64,000 nucleotides of DNA from a bacterium (GCA_029580855.1 JAKPQH010000015.1:124001-188000), one strand, 5' to 3'; shown: positions 26,433 through 35,766, numbered from the stretch's first letter. The notes: generated by a model from the sequence alone, not told the origin. Program-made: numbers and translations.

Positions 26433-26443
26433 CGGGGGTGCCC

Positions 26444-26953
26444 CTACCCGGCGCCCAAAAGGTGCCGGAGGCTGTAGGTGCCGTCGTCCAGCGCAACCTG
26501 GCACGCGAGCCGGCTGGCCGGATTCAAAACCACGGGGCCGCGCAAGTTCGCGTGCAGCGTCCCGGTGTCGGGCGCCATCGTGCAGATGGCCAGAACCTCG
26601 ACCTCTTGACGTGTCGCTGCGCCAAGCGACTCCAGGACGTGTGTCGGGATCGCGGGAGCGTATCCCGGTTGGCATAGTCCACCGGCGAGGACCGGAAACG
26701 CCACGTCGGGGTTCTCGCAGGCGACGAGAAACGACAGCGGCTCCAGCCCTTCGGGTTGCACGAGGATGTACTCTTGAAACTCCTCGAAGCCGAGGAGGCC
26801 CGACGGGCACCGGATGACCGTCTCCGGAGAGACGTCGAGCGAACCGAACCGCCGGCTTTCCAGGATCCGTCGTGTCGCGCTGGCTCCGTGGGTCCGCCGG
26901 CCCGTTTTGGCAGATGGGGGGGGTGCGCAGGATCGGACGACCCGTCGGCTCAT
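26444..26953 (-). CDS. fliW: Flagellar assembly factor FliW
   Basis: FliW binds either flagellin or CsrA, so free flagellin releases CsrA to repress flagellin translation. The conserved protein begins near residue 35 (RFGSLDVSPETVIRCPSGLLGFEEFQEY). The N-terminal 34 residues are unconserved and Arg-rich, so the true start may be downstream, but the ATG at 26953 overlaps the flgL stop (ATGA) and is well placed. Later motifs (GPVVLNPASRLACQV, YSLRHLL) are typical. Length from this start is 169 residues. Confidence 0.93.
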   Translation of the reverse strand: MSRRVVRSCAPPPSAKTGRRTHGASATRRILESRRFGSLDVSPETVIRCPSGLLGFEEFQEYILVQPEGLEPLSFLVACENPDVAFPVLAGGLCQPGYAPAIPTHVLESLGAATRQEVEVLAICTMAPDTGTLHANLRGPVVLNPASRLACQVALDDGTYSLRHLLGAG

Positions 26954-27855
26954 TGGAGATAGTCCACCAGGCTCGATTGCATCGCCCGTGCGCCGGCCGC
27001 CAACGAAGCGTCGAAGGCATTCTGGAGCTTCTGGAGCTCGACGTACACCGCCGCAATGTCGGCGTCCTGGACCTTGCTTCGCAGCGATTCCAACCGTATC
27101 AGATCCTCCTGGTTGCGCGTTCGCACCGCCTCGAGTCGGCGGATCGCGACGCCGACCACCCCGGAAGCCGAGTTGACCTGCGTCATGGCGCCGTCCAGCG
27201 GCGTCAGCGTCGCGGCGACACCCGCGGTGTCCTCCGCGGCCAGGGCGTCACGCAGCGTGATCAGTACCTCGAAGAGGTTCACGCTGCGGTCAAACGTTTG
27301 GCCGCCGGGAAGATTCGTCGGCACAAGGCAGTCGGGGCCCACCTCGGCGTTGATCACGCCGTCGACGCCCAGCGGGTTGGACGCCACGCCGGTGATCCGA
27401 CCGCTGGCGTCCCGGGTTGCCGTGTACGGCGTCGCATCTGTGTTTGTCCCCCCAAAGACATATCGCTCCTGGAACCTTGTATTGGCCTCGGACAGCAGCC
27501 CTTCGAGCAGCTGATTCACCTGTTCCGCCAGCGGGCCGCGTGTCCCGCTCAGGGTATCGCTGCTGCCCTGCACCGCGATCTCGCGCGCCTGGTGCAGCAG
27601 CTCCATGATGCGCTCCAGCGGCGTTGCCGCGCCTTCCAGGTACTCCTGTGCGGCATCCGTGGCGCGCTGGAAGCCGTTGAGACGTTCCAAGTTTGCCTTC
27701 AGCCGCAGGACCACGCCGCTCCCCAGAGGGTCGTCCGAGGCTCGATTGATCCGCTTCGCCGAGGAGAGCTGCTCCTGAGATTTCGCCAGGCGGGCAAGGC
27801 TGTGCGTGACGTTTCTCAGGACCTGATTGGCGACCATGTTCTGCGTGATTCGCAT
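26950..27855 (-). CDS. flgL: Hook-filament junction protein FlgL
   Basis: FlgL (HAP3) joins hook to filament. The 301-residue protein has a flagellin-like N-terminus (MRITQNMVANQVLRNV, SSAKRINRASDDPLGSG) and C-terminus (QDADIAAVYVELQKLQNAFDA). The central motif ERYVFGGTNTDATPY is characteristic of FlgL rather than flagellin. It lies 59 bases downstream of flgK. Confidence 0.95.
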   Translation of the reverse strand: MRITQNMVANQVLRNVTHSLARLAKSQEQLSSAKRINRASDDPLGSGVVLRLKANLERLNGFQRATDAAQEYLEGAATPLERIMELLHQAREIAVQGSSDTLSGTRGPLAEQVNQLLEGLLSEANTRFQERYVFGGTNTDATPYTATRDASGRITGVASNPLGVDGVINAEVGPDCLVPTNLPGGQTFDRSVNLFEVLITLRDALAAEDTAGVAATLTPLDGAMTQVNSASGVVGVAIRRLEAVRTRNQEDLIRLESLRSKVQDADIAAVYVELQKLQNAFDASLAAGARAMQSSLVDYLQ

Positions 27856-27914
27856 GCGCGCCTCTGAGGCCGTTCAACCGTCCGGCCGACCGTGCCGAAC
27901 GCTGAACGGTCTGT

Positions 27915-29618
27915 CTACCGCTTCAACCCGTTTACCACGGTATCGAGCAGTTCGTCCACCACCACGACCAGCTTGGCCGAGGCTTCGAACGCCCGTTGGG
28001 CCTTGGTGAGCTCGATCATCTCCTCATCCAGCGAGACGCCGGACACCTGCTCGCGTTGATTCTGGATGGTCCGCGTTACCAGGGTCTGCGTTTCCACCAG
28101 ACGGTTGGCAGTCGCGGTGCGCGCGCCCAGGACGCCGATGGTCTCGGCGTAATAGTCCGTGAGGCTCGCCGACCCGCCCCCCAAGACCTTCTGCTCGCTG
28201 AGACCCGCCATCGCCAAGGCGGCGCGATTGTCGCCTGCGGCGACGACGCCGGTTGTCGGGTCCGGATACCCGACGACCAAAAGGTTTGGGTCCGCCCGCA
28301 GCGCGGCGCTCACCGCGATCGTGCTGGCGTTCGTGCCGGTGAAGAACGCGTTGATTCCGAGCGCCGGGAGCAGATTCCCCGTGTCTCTGGCGAACCGGAA
28401 ACTCTGGCCCGCCGCCGCGGCGAGGCTGAGCGTCCCGCCCGACACGCTGGCGGAGAGGCCCGCGCCGGCGAATTGGGCCGCCAGGTCGTTGAGCGTGGTT
28501 GCGGCGGTCACCGTGATCGTCGCCGACCCCGCTACGGCGCCCGTGGACGTATCGTAGGTGAAGACGGTGACGGTCCCCGGCACGGTCACCCCGACCGGAA
28601 GGCCGGCCGACACCAGCGGCGCCGCCGGATCGCTCACCGCATACTGGGACGCCGCCGTCCGCAACCCCGCGGCCGCCGCACCCGCGGACTGGATCCGGTT
28701 CGTCTGCTCGATGAGCGTCGCCGCCAGTGTGTCGAGCCGGTCCTGTGCGTATTTCACATAGCCGTCCGCGTCGTTCCGCGAATGGAGCAGGCCGGCCATT
28801 TCCCCGCCCGTGACGCTCACGGCGGTTCCGCCCAGGGTGAGATAATAATCATCGCTTGCGGCCGACAGCTGCGCCCCGAGCGTCGCGACGGTCGTCCCAT
28901 CCACCAGCACACCGCCCCCGCCGGTCAACGACAGCACCAAGGTCCCGTCCGGACGATCCAGCCTGGAAACGGACACAAGCTTGGCGACCCCATCCACCGC
29001 CTGATCTCGACGATCCAGCAGATCATTGGGGGACCCGCCGGCCACCACCACGGTCTGGATTTGACCGTTCAGCCGTCCGATTTCCTGAAGCAGCTCGTTG
29101 ATGTCCCCGACCTTGCCCCGAATTTCCGATTCCAGGTTCCGCTTCAGGTCCGTGAGGCCCGAGCTGACGCGCCGCAGGTCACCCGCGAGCGTCTCTGCCT
29201 GCTCCAGCGCCGCCCGCCGTGTCGTATAATCCTGGGGATAGCTCGCCACGTCGGTCACCGCCGTGAAAAACCGCGACAGACTGGCCTGGAGGCCCTCGTC
29301 AGACGGCTCGCCCAGCAGGGCCTCGATCTGGTTCAGCGTTGCCTGTTCGGCCTCGTACTCGCCGAGACTCTGCTCCGCACGGATGAACTGCTGATCCAAG
29401 AACTGGTCGCGCAGCCGGCGGATGCCCGCCACCGTGACGCCGGTGCCCACCTGGCCCACCGGCAGCGTCTCCGGGAGCGACGCGACCAGATCCACGCGCT
29501 GCCGCGAGTAGTCTGATCGGCCCGAATTCGCCACATTGTTGGCCGTGGTCTGAAGGACCAACTGGTTCGCGAAGAGGGCCGAGCGCGCGACGTTGAGGGA
29601 CCCGAATAGGCTGCTCAT
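27915..29618 (-). CDS. flgK: Hook-associated protein FlgK
   Basis: FlgK (HAP1) sits between hook and FlgL. The 567-residue product has the N-terminal rod/hook motif (LFANQLVLQTTANNVANSGR) and the family segment GMAGLLHSR-like (here GEMAGLLHSRNDADGYV). The C-terminal coil (SLDEEMIELTKAQRAFEASAK) is also typical. Its ATG overlaps the flgN stop by 4 bases. Length and order are normal. Confidence 0.96.
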   Translation of the reverse strand: MSSLFGSLNVARSALFANQLVLQTTANNVANSGRSDYSRQRVDLVASLPETLPVGQVGTGVTVAGIRRLRDQFLDQQFIRAEQSLGEYEAEQATLNQIEALLGEPSDEGLQASLSRFFTAVTDVASYPQDYTTRRAALEQAETLAGDLRRVSSGLTDLKRNLESEIRGKVGDINELLQEIGRLNGQIQTVVVAGGSPNDLLDRRDQAVDGVAKLVSVSRLDRPDGTLVLSLTGGGGVLVDGTTVATLGAQLSAASDDYYLTLGGTAVSVTGGEMAGLLHSRNDADGYVKYAQDRLDTLAATLIEQTNRIQSAGAAAAGLRTAASQYAVSDPAAPLVSAGLPVGVTVPGTVTVFTYDTSTGAVAGSATITVTAATTLNDLAAQFAGAGLSASVSGGTLSLAAAAGQSFRFARDTGNLLPALGINAFFTGTNASTIAVSAALRADPNLLVVGYPDPTTGVVAAGDNRAALAMAGLSEQKVLGGGSASLTDYYAETIGVLGARTATANRLVETQTLVTRTIQNQREQVSGVSLDEEMIELTKAQRAFEASAKLVVVVDELLDTVVNGLKR

Positions 29619-30115
29619 GCGGTTTGGTTGAGAACCGCCACAGAATGCGCGGCTCCGTTGAAACGGCCGCCGGCGCCATAGGTGGGCGGCCTGTCCACGA
29701 CAGGATGGAATATCTCCAGTGACCCCTGGACAAGCGCCATCGAGCGGTCCAGGAGCGTGCGGTTCACGTCGTGCGCCGCAACCAACTGGCCGATTACCCC
29801 GCGGAACTCCGTCACGAGGGCATGCAGGGTTTCCCCGTACTCCCCTTGCAACAGTGCGGCCGCCCGTCCGAGCGTGATCGCCCCCGGCTCCTGGTCAAGG
29901 GCGGAAGCCAGGCGCGCCAGGAGGCTGCTCCGGGATCTCTCGAGCTGCGTCAGCGTGCTCGCGAGCGCCTCTTTCTGACGGGTGACCTCGATCAGCCCGG
30001 CCAACTGCCCGCGTACGATCCGGCCCCGTTCTCGGCGAACCAGGCCGAGGAGTCGTCGGTAGTGGTCGATCTCCTGGCAGACAACGGTCGTCAGCTCCTC
30101 GAGGAGCATCTGCAT
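29615..30115 (-). CDS. flgN: FlgN-family chaperone for FlgK/FlgL
   Basis: FlgN keeps hook-associated proteins soluble before export. The start at 30115 follows GGAG by 6 bases; ATGs at 30127 and 30109 are alternatives. The 166-residue all-helical protein has the FlgN pattern (LEELTTVVCQEIDHYRRLLGLV, then VTRQKEALASTLTQLERSR). It is placed between flgM and flgK, as is common. Confidence 0.87.
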   Translation of the reverse strand: MQMLLEELTTVVCQEIDHYRRLLGLVRRERGRIVRGQLAGLIEVTRQKEALASTLTQLERSRSSLLARLASALDQEPGAITLGRAAALLQGEYGETLHALVTEFRGVIGQLVAAHDVNRTLLDRSMALVQGSLEIFHPVVDRPPTYGAGGRFNGAAHSVAVLNQTA

Positions 30116-30211
30116 GCCGGTCTCCATCGGAAACCACGAATCCCAGACAAGAAATCCTTCGGTGCGCATCCGGGCCGCGAGCGGTGGGCGGACGCTGCCG
30201 AGATCGCGAAC

Positions 30212-30511
30212 CTACACGAACACCCCCTCCCCGAGAATTCGCTCCGCGATCTTTTCTCCCGGAACGTGATAGGTCCCGTCCTTGAGAGACTGCTTGAGGG
30301 CTTCGACTTTATCTTCACGAATTTTCGGAAGTGTTTTAATTGCATCGGATGCCACAAGCAAGGCTCTCGCCGTATCCGAAAGCTCCACCCGATCACCGCT
30401 CTCTTTCGCGGGCCCGGGCGTCCTTCGGCTTGAATCCAGCCGGTTTCCTTTGACCGGTTGAGGACCGTGAAGGATATTGCGACCCAGTCCATCCTCGTTT
30501 CGAATCTTCAC
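30212..30511 (-). CDS. flgM: Anti-sigma-28 factor FlgM
   Basis: FlgM binds FliA (sigma-28) until it is exported through the finished hook. The 99-residue protein has an unstructured N-terminus and a conserved C-terminal sigma-binding part (DRVELSDTARALLVASDAI, then KVEALKQSLKDGTYHVPGEKI). The gene is behind its own sigma-28 promoter, giving the feedback loop known for FlgM. The translated region is noticeably richer in Lys and Asp than its neighbours. Confidence 0.93.
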   Translation of the reverse strand: MKIRNEDGLGRNILHGPQPVKGNRLDSSRRTPGPAKESGDRVELSDTARALLVASDAIKTLPKIREDKVEALKQSLKDGTYHVPGEKIAERILGEGVFV

Positions 30512-30552
30512 CAGACCCTCCGTTGCGTGATCAGCGACTCTCGTCGCCCGAG

Positions 30553-30580
30553 TTATCGGTCACCCCCAGACAGAACTTGA
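30553..30580 (-). promoter_or_regulatory. Sigma-28 promoter of flgM-flgN-flgK-flgL-fliW-csrA
   Basis: On the minus strand: -35 TCAAGTTC, a 12-base spacer, then -10 ACCGATAA. The -35 octamer is identical to that of fliC. The -10 includes the stop codon of flgJ, so promoter and flgJ 3' end overlap. The predicted start is about 35 bases before the flgM ATG. Confidence 0.78.
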
Positions 30581-30912
30581 GAAGTTTTCTTTGCTGCGTC
30601 CGACGCTGCTGCCGCTTGCCGGCCGAGCTGGTCCCGCAGAACCATTTGCGCGAGGCCGATCCCGCCGGCTTTGGCCATGCTGCGGGCGATCTCCTCGTCG
30701 AACATGTCTCGATAGGTTTGGGAGTCGGACCCGTTCTTAAAAAGACCGCCGATCTCGACGGTCGATCGCATTGCCTTCATCAGGAGACCAAGAAACACCC
30801 CTTCCAGCTCCCGCGTCGTCTCCCGCAACTGTTGGATGCCCTGCCCCGCTGCCGGCGCTCCCGTCGCTGGAGGCCGGCTCGCCTGCGGCCCGACTTGACG
30901 CAGTGGATCCAT
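30553..30912 (-). CDS. flgJ: Rod-binding protein FlgJ, N-terminal domain only
   Basis: This 119-residue protein matches only the rod-capping half of FlgJ (ELEGVFLGLLMKAMRSTVE, DMFDEEIARSMAKAGGIGLAQM). The muramidase half is absent, as in many non-gamma-proteobacteria, so another enzyme must open the peptidoglycan for the rod. A TTG at 30918 is an alternative start with closer spacing to GGAGGG. It ends the flgF-G-A-H-I-J operon. Confidence 0.92.
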   Translation of the reverse strand: MDPLRQVGPQASRPPATGAPAAGQGIQQLRETTRELEGVFLGLLMKAMRSTVEIGGLFKNGSDSQTYRDMFDEEIARSMAKAGGIGLAQMVLRDQLGRQAAAASDAAKKTSQVLSGGDR

Positions 30913-31017
30913 GCGCAATCGTCCCTCCCTTCTTGTCCTATCTCAACCGGCCCGGCACGTCGTTTCGGAGAGACAATTCTGAAACAGCGGCCGCTGCGTG
31001 GCGATTTTGGGATGGAG

Positions 31018-32166
31018 CTAGATGATTTCGAGCTCCGCTTGCAGCGCACCGGATTGTTTGATGGCCTGCAGGATCGCGATCAAGTCACGCGACGTCACGC
31101 CCAGGGCGTTCAGTGCCTGGATCAGGTCGCCGATGCTGGCGCCCTCTTCGATGAGCGAAATATTCCGCCGGTCCTCCTGGACGCGCGTGTCCCGCTGCGG
31201 GACAACCTCGGTCTTGCCGCGAGAGTGCGGCAAGGGCTGCGACACCTGGAAGTCCGTCCGGATCTGCACGCTCAGGCTCCCGTGCGCGATCGCCACGGTC
31301 GAAATCCGGACATCGCTGCCCATGATGATCGTGCCGGTGCGCTCGTTGACGACCACCTTGGCAACGTGGTCCGGCGCGATCCGGATGTGCTCCAGCTTGG
31401 CGATGAGCGCCATCACGTCCTCGCCGGGTAGGACGGCGACCCGAACGGTGGCGGCATCTTCCACCCGGGCACGGGCGGCGCCGAGCGCGTTCGTCACCGC
31501 CTCGGCCAACCGTCCGGCAGTGGTGAAATCAGGATTGTGGAGGGAGATCGCGAGAGTCTGGTTTTCCACGACGGTGGTCGGCACCTCGCGTTCGATGATG
31601 GCGCCATTTGGAATCCGGCCCACCGTGGGATGGTTCTTCTGGACCTTGTCCCCGCCACCGGAGTCGACGCGGAAACCGCCCAAGGAGATAGGTCCTTGGG
31701 CCACCGCGTATACTTTCCCGTCGGCGGCTTGGAGCGGCGTGAGGAGAAGCATACCGCCCTGCAGCGTGCTGGCATCCCCCAGCGACGACACCACGACATC
31801 CAGCGGCGTCCCCGCCTTCGCGAAGGCGGGGAGCTTCCCCGTGACCACGACCGCCGCCACATTCTTGACGCCGATCCGATCGCGAGGCACCTGGACGCCC
31901 ATCCGTTGGAGCATGCTCGCGATGGACTGGACCGTGAAGACGGTTCCGGCTTTGTCGCCCGTCCCATTCAGACCTATGACCAGCCCGTAGCCGAACAGCT
32001 CGTTTTCCCGCACGCCCTGAATCCGGGCGACGTCCTTGACCCGTGCGTCCAAGGCGTCCGCGGACGGAGCGGCCAACGCCCACAGGACGCCGAACGCAGC
32101 AGCCAACTGCATGCAGCGCACGCGCCACCGTGGTCGTGCGCCGCCCCCTGCAATGTGCCCACGCAT
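31018..32166 (-). CDS. flgI: Flagellar P-ring protein FlgI
   Basis: FlgI forms the periplasmic bushing around the rod at the peptidoglycan. The 382-residue precursor has an Arg-rich start and a signal peptide hydrophobic core at about residues 19-34, with likely cleavage after SADA. The mature part has the family motifs (ARIQGVRENELFGYGLVIGLNGTG split over the first 60 residues, later GTPLDVVVSSLGDA and GGMLLLTPL). The ATG at 32166 is preceded by GGAG. Confidence 0.96.
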   Translation of the reverse strand: MRGHIAGGGARPRWRVRCMQLAAAFGVLWALAAPSADALDARVKDVARIQGVRENELFGYGLVIGLNGTGDKAGTVFTVQSIASMLQRMGVQVPRDRIGVKNVAAVVVTGKLPAFAKAGTPLDVVVSSLGDASTLQGGMLLLTPLQAADGKVYAVAQGPISLGGFRVDSGGGDKVQKNHPTVGRIPNGAIIEREVPTTVVENQTLAISLHNPDFTTAGRLAEAVTNALGAARARVEDAATVRVAVLPGEDVMALIAKLEHIRIAPDHVAKVVVNERTGTIIMGSDVRISTVAIAHGSLSVQIRTDFQVSQPLPHSRGKTEVVPQRDTRVQEDRRNISLIEEGASIGDLIQALNALGVTSRDLIAILQAIKQSGALQAELEII

Positions 32167-32216
32167 GAGTGGCTCCGTGTCCCGCGGGCCCGCAATGCAT
32201 CTCCGACCGTCCCGCG

Positions 32217-32828
32217 TCAGAAGATCCGGAAGATGTCAAAGATCCGCTGCAGGATGCCGGGGCGCTGCTTCTCCGCCAGAATGCCCTTCCCGACGATGGT
32301 GATCTCGGCGTCCGCGATCAGCGTCGAGCGCACCGTATTTTCGGGACCGATATCCTCGGGGCGAACCACCCCGCTGAACGCCAGCGTTTGCGTTTCGTCG
32401 TTCACCACGACCGCGCGTCGCCCTTCGACGACCAGCAGGCCGTTTTCCAGAATCTTGACGACCCGGGCCGGGATTCTCGCCGCCACCGTATCCTGTCGCG
32501 TGATATTGCCGCTCATCTTCTGTTCGTTGTCGCCGGAGAAATCGAAGCGGCCCTTGTTCCCGGAGCGGCCGGCCAGGAAGTGCGTATTGCCGAAGAAATT
32601 GGCGAGACTCAGACTGTTGTCCGACTCCTTCTTTGTGTTGGTCTCGGCTTTCCGATCGGTCGAGGACGATTCGTCCACCAGGACGGTCACCAGGTCGCCG
32701 AGTCGACTGGCGCGCGCGTCAATGAACAAGGACGAGGTCCGATCGCCGCGCCAGAGCGAATCCGCCCAGACGCCAGCCGGGTCGAGCAGCAAGCCGACCC
32801 CGGCGAGCAGCGCCCAGATCCGGTGCAT
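32217..32828 (-). CDS. flgH: Flagellar L-ring protein FlgH lacking a lipobox
   Basis: FlgH forms the outer-membrane L ring. The start at 32828 follows GGAGGATAGGA and gives 203 residues. The signal peptide core (IWALLAGVGLLLDPAG) ends in VWADSLWRGD, and no cysteine follows, so the usual lipoprotein processing site is missing. The core is otherwise typical (DLVTVLVDESSSTDRKAET, FSGVVRPEDIGPENTV). It is probably cut by signal peptidase I instead. An ATG at 32873 would only lengthen the N-terminus and adds no lipobox. Confidence 0.93.
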   Translation of the reverse strand: MHRIWALLAGVGLLLDPAGVWADSLWRGDRTSSLFIDARASRLGDLVTVLVDESSSTDRKAETNTKKESDNSLSLANFFGNTHFLAGRSGNKGRFDFSGDNEQKMSGNITRQDTVAARIPARVVKILENGLLVVEGRRAVVVNDETQTLAFSGVVRPEDIGPENTVRSTLIADAEITIVGKGILAEKQRPGILQRIFDIFRIF

Positions 32829-32940
32829 TCCTATCCTCCAGGAAAAGCCACCGCGCACCGCGACCGGCATCATGACGGGCGCCCGACCCGTCGCCGCGCC
32901 CGCCGCTGTATCCCACGAAACGCTGCGACTCTCACACCTG

Positions 32941-34032
32941 TCAAAACTGCACCCGGACCGACCGTTCTGCGTCCACCAGACCGTAGACTTCTCGGTTCGA
33001 CGTCAAGTTGCGCACGCGGATGACATCGCCAGCCTTTCCGTCCTCCTTGGCCTCGCCCTGCGCGATCGCTCGGACCCCGCGGCCCTCGGCCGTGAGCTGG
33101 ACGACGTCGCCCCGCCGGATGAGCGGCGGATCGATCACGAGCGAGGCCAGAACGGGCTCGCCCGGCGCGATGTTCCGGCTGGCGCGGCGGCCCTGCGCCG
33201 CGCCGGGATCGTGCAGCGGCTCCTGCCCCGCGGACAGCTCGCGCCGCTCGATCCGCACATCGTCGAGGGTGATCGTTCGGCCTCGGGCGATGGGGCGAGC
33301 CGCCACCAACACCTCGGTCGCGACGCCCACCCGAACGGCGACGCTGACCGTGCGCGCTAGCGCGCCGTCCACCCACACCTCCACGGTGACCGACGTGCTT
33401 CCGAGGAGTTCGGCAGGGGCGCGGCTCCGGACTTTGAGCTCAAGTTGGCCTGCCGGAACAACCAGGGCGGCCGGTGTCACCCCTACAGACTGAACGGATA
33501 ACCGATCGGCGTCCTCCGGGCGCGCGGCCAGGATATGCTCCCGGACGGCCGCCACCAGATCGCCGCTGGAGATCTGTCGGCTGGCCGTCGTCACGGAGAT
33601 CACGGGCGGGAAATCCAGGACGAGCCCGGCCGGGTCCACGTGGGCCATGCGGAGCCGAGCTTTCAGATACGACATATCCAGCGATCGGGTAAGGCCCGGA
33701 AGCGGTGCCCTGGCCACCGCCACGGCCCGCAGCCGCTCGACCACCGCCAGATCACCGCCGTGGATGTCCGCAATCTCGCCCAGCCGGATCTCCGGCCCGC
33801 GGACCGTGGAGTCGGGCTGCAGGCTCACGACGATAGGTGCGACGCTCTGTCCGACGCGCTCCGTCCGCACCGGGTCGTGCGCCGCGCTGGCGGCCACAAC
33901 CCACGCCAGACTCGCCAACGCTAGCGCCGGGACCATCCCCGGTGCGGTCCGTTTCCCGATCATTCGGTGCCGGATCGTCGTGGTCCGCGCCAGTGTCGTC
34001 CGCGTCGACGCCCCCCGGGTGTCGTCCCTCAT
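32941..34032 (-). CDS. flgA: P-ring assembly chaperone FlgA
   Basis: FlgA is the periplasmic chaperone for FlgI. The ATG at 34032 follows GAGGG closely and gives 363 residues; a hydrophobic export segment lies at about residues 32-52 (ALALASLAWVVAASAA). The C-terminal SAF/FlgA domain is clear (VLVAARPIARGRTITLDDV, GDVVQLTAEGRGVRAIAQGEA, DVIRVRNLTSNREVYG). A 100-plus-residue N-terminal region precedes it, as in long FlgA forms. It follows flgG, which ends 10 bases away. Confidence 0.92.
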   Translation of the reverse strand: MRDDTRGASTRTTLARTTTIRHRMIGKRTAPGMVPALALASLAWVVAASAAHDPVRTERVGQSVAPIVVSLQPDSTVRGPEIRLGEIADIHGGDLAVVERLRAVAVARAPLPGLTRSLDMSYLKARLRMAHVDPAGLVLDFPPVISVTTASRQISSGDLVAAVREHILAARPEDADRLSVQSVGVTPAALVVPAGQLELKVRSRAPAELLGSTSVTVEVWVDGALARTVSVAVRVGVATEVLVAARPIARGRTITLDDVRIERRELSAGQEPLHDPGAAQGRRASRNIAPGEPVLASLVIDPPLIRRGDVVQLTAEGRGVRAIAQGEAKEDGKAGDVIRVRNLTSNREVYGLVDAERSVRVQF

Positions 34033-34042
34033 TGCGCCCTCG

Positions 34043-34831
34043 CTACCGTCGCAGATTGTTGGCAAGCTGCAGCATTTCATCGGCCGACTGGACGGCCTTG
34101 GAGCCCGCCTCGTAGGCCCGCTGGCCGACGATCAGGTTTACCATTTCCTCGACGACTTTCACGTTGGACATCTCGACGTAACCTTGCGAGAGCGTGCCGA
34201 AGCCGAGGCTGCCCGGTGTGCCCGTGATCGCGGTGCCCGAGGCGCCCGTGGGCAAGAACAGGTTCCGGCCGATGGCAGCCAGGCCCGCGGGGTTGATGAA
34301 TCGCGTCAGCTCGATCGTGCCGATGTTTTGGGGGGTGGGGTTTCCGGCAAGCGTCACGCTGACGGCGCCATCCGTCGCGATGGACACGCCGATGGCCTGG
34401 GTCGGGATCGAGATTTCCGGTTGAAGGGCGTACCCGTCCGGGTTCACCATGCGCCCGTTAGCGTCCTTGCGGAAGGACCCGGCCCGCGTGTACGCGGTGG
34501 TCCCATCGCCGCGCAGCACCTGAAAGAACCCGTCGCCCTCAATCACGAGGTCGAGCTGGTTGTCCGTCTGCTGGAAATCCCCCTGCGAGAAGATCCGCTG
34601 CGTCGAGGCCGGTCGCACGCCGGAGCCTACCTGGATTCCGGTGGGTGCGTCCGCATTCTGGGCGGTCGGGGCGCCGGGCATCCGGGGGGTCTGGTACAGC
34701 AGGTCCTGGAAATCCACCCGGCTTTTCTTGAAACCGGTCGTGTTGACGTTTGCCAGATTGTTTGCGGTCGTATCGATGTTCAACTGCTGAGCCGTCATGC
34801 CCGTCGCCGCCGTGAACAATGCCCTGATCAT
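34043..34831 (-). CDS. flgG: Distal rod protein FlgG
   Basis: FlgG is the major distal rod subunit. The 262-residue length is standard. The N-terminal motif ([31 protein letters not shown] across residues 4-34), the core ([15 protein letters not shown]) and the C-terminal [20 protein letters not shown] are diagnostic. It lies 11 bases after flgF. Confidence 0.97.
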   Translation of the reverse strand: MIRALFTAATGMTAQQLNIDTTANNLANVNTTGFKKSRVDFQDLLYQTPRMPGAPTAQNADAPTGIQVGSGVRPASTQRIFSQGDFQQTDNQLDLVIEGDGFFQVLRGDGTTAYTRAGSFRKDANGRMVNPDGYALQPEISIPTQAIGVSIATDGAVSVTLAGNPTPQNIGTIELTRFINPAGLAAIGRNLFLPTGASGTAITGTPGSLGFGTLSQGYVEMSNVKVVEEMVNLIVGQRAYEAGSKAVQSADEMLQLANNLRR

Positions 34832-34842
34832 GGTTCGACTCC

Positions 34843-35559
34843 TTACGCCCGTCCGAGATCGTTCGTGGCTTGCCCGACCGTCTGGTCGAGTGTCTGGATC
34901 GTCTTCTGGTAGGCCTCGTACGTCCGCAGCGTCGCCAACATTTCCACCATACTCATGACGACGTTGACGTTTGAGCCTTCGAGTTGTCCTTGCGCCACCG
35001 TGACGTCTGTCAGCTCGGCCGGTGCCGGCGCCCCCTCCGCCGCGGCAAACAGCGACGTCCCCACTTTGACCAGCCCGGGAAAGGGCTCGCTCCCGACGAT
35101 ACGCAACGCGCCGCCGTCGGCAACCCGGCCGTTGGCATCCACACGAAATCCGGTTTCGGGCACCGACACCGCGCCGTCGGTTCCCAGGACGCGAAATCCG
35201 TCCTGGGTCGCCAGAAACCCTTGCGCATCCCGAACAAAATTCCCCGCGCGCGTGTATCGCTCCCCATGGGGGGTGTCGACGACAAACAGCCCCGGACCGA
35301 TGATGGCCAGATCCAGCGGGTTTCCCGTCGTCTTCAGCACGCCGGGCGCGAAATTCATGCCCGGGCGTCCCGGCTCGACGGTGCTCATCGGTACCGAAAT
35401 CGGGCTCGCGAGATTTTCCGGAATGACCGATTGGTCGATGGTGATCAGATCGGCCTTAAATCCCGGCGTATCTGCGTTGGCAAGATTGTTGGCCAGAATA
35501 TCGAGCCGCGACTGATGCGCCGCCATCCCTGACGCCGATGTGTACAATCCCTGGATCAT
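34843..35559 (-). CDS. flgF: Proximal rod protein FlgF
   Basis: FlgF is a rod subunit below FlgG. The ATG at 35559 gives 238 residues, the family norm. The N-terminal motif is [20 protein letters not shown] with [11 protein letters not shown]. The core and C-terminus ([20 protein letters not shown]) match FlgF. It is the first gene after a perfect sigma-54 promoter. Confidence 0.95.
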   Translation of the reverse strand: MIQGLYTSASGMAAHQSRLDILANNLANADTPGFKADLITIDQSVIPENLASPISVPMSTVEPGRPGMNFAPGVLKTTGNPLDLAIIGPGLFVVDTPHGERYTRAGNFVRDAQGFLATQDGFRVLGTDGAVSVPETGFRVDANGRVADGGALRIVGSEPFPGLVKVGTSLFAAAEGAPAPAELTDVTVAQGQLEGSNVNVVMSMVEMLATLRTYEAYQKTIQTLDQTVGQATNDLGRA

Positions 35560-35594
35560 TGGTCTCCTCGGCCGATCGCTCGGTGCCAGTCCAA

Positions 35595-35609
35595 GCAAGT
35601 CGGGTGCCA
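35595..35609 (-). promoter_or_regulatory. Sigma-54 promoter of the flgF-G-A-H-I-J operon
   Basis: On the minus strand: TGGCAC-N5-TTGC, an exact consensus match with GG-N10-GC spacing. The predicted start is near 35583, some 24 bases before the flgF ATG. Confidence 0.86.
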
Positions 35610-35766
35610 CCGCGACAACGGCGGGGGAGACGCTGAAAACTCCAGGGGTGGCGGAGGCGGTAGGCGATCCCTGACGTGTCCGGTGCGCGGCAAGCTTTGC
35701 CGCCCGGCGCGTCCCGAACTTCCCAAAGTTGCCGCCCGGATATCTCAGCGAAGGAAGGCGCCGCCG

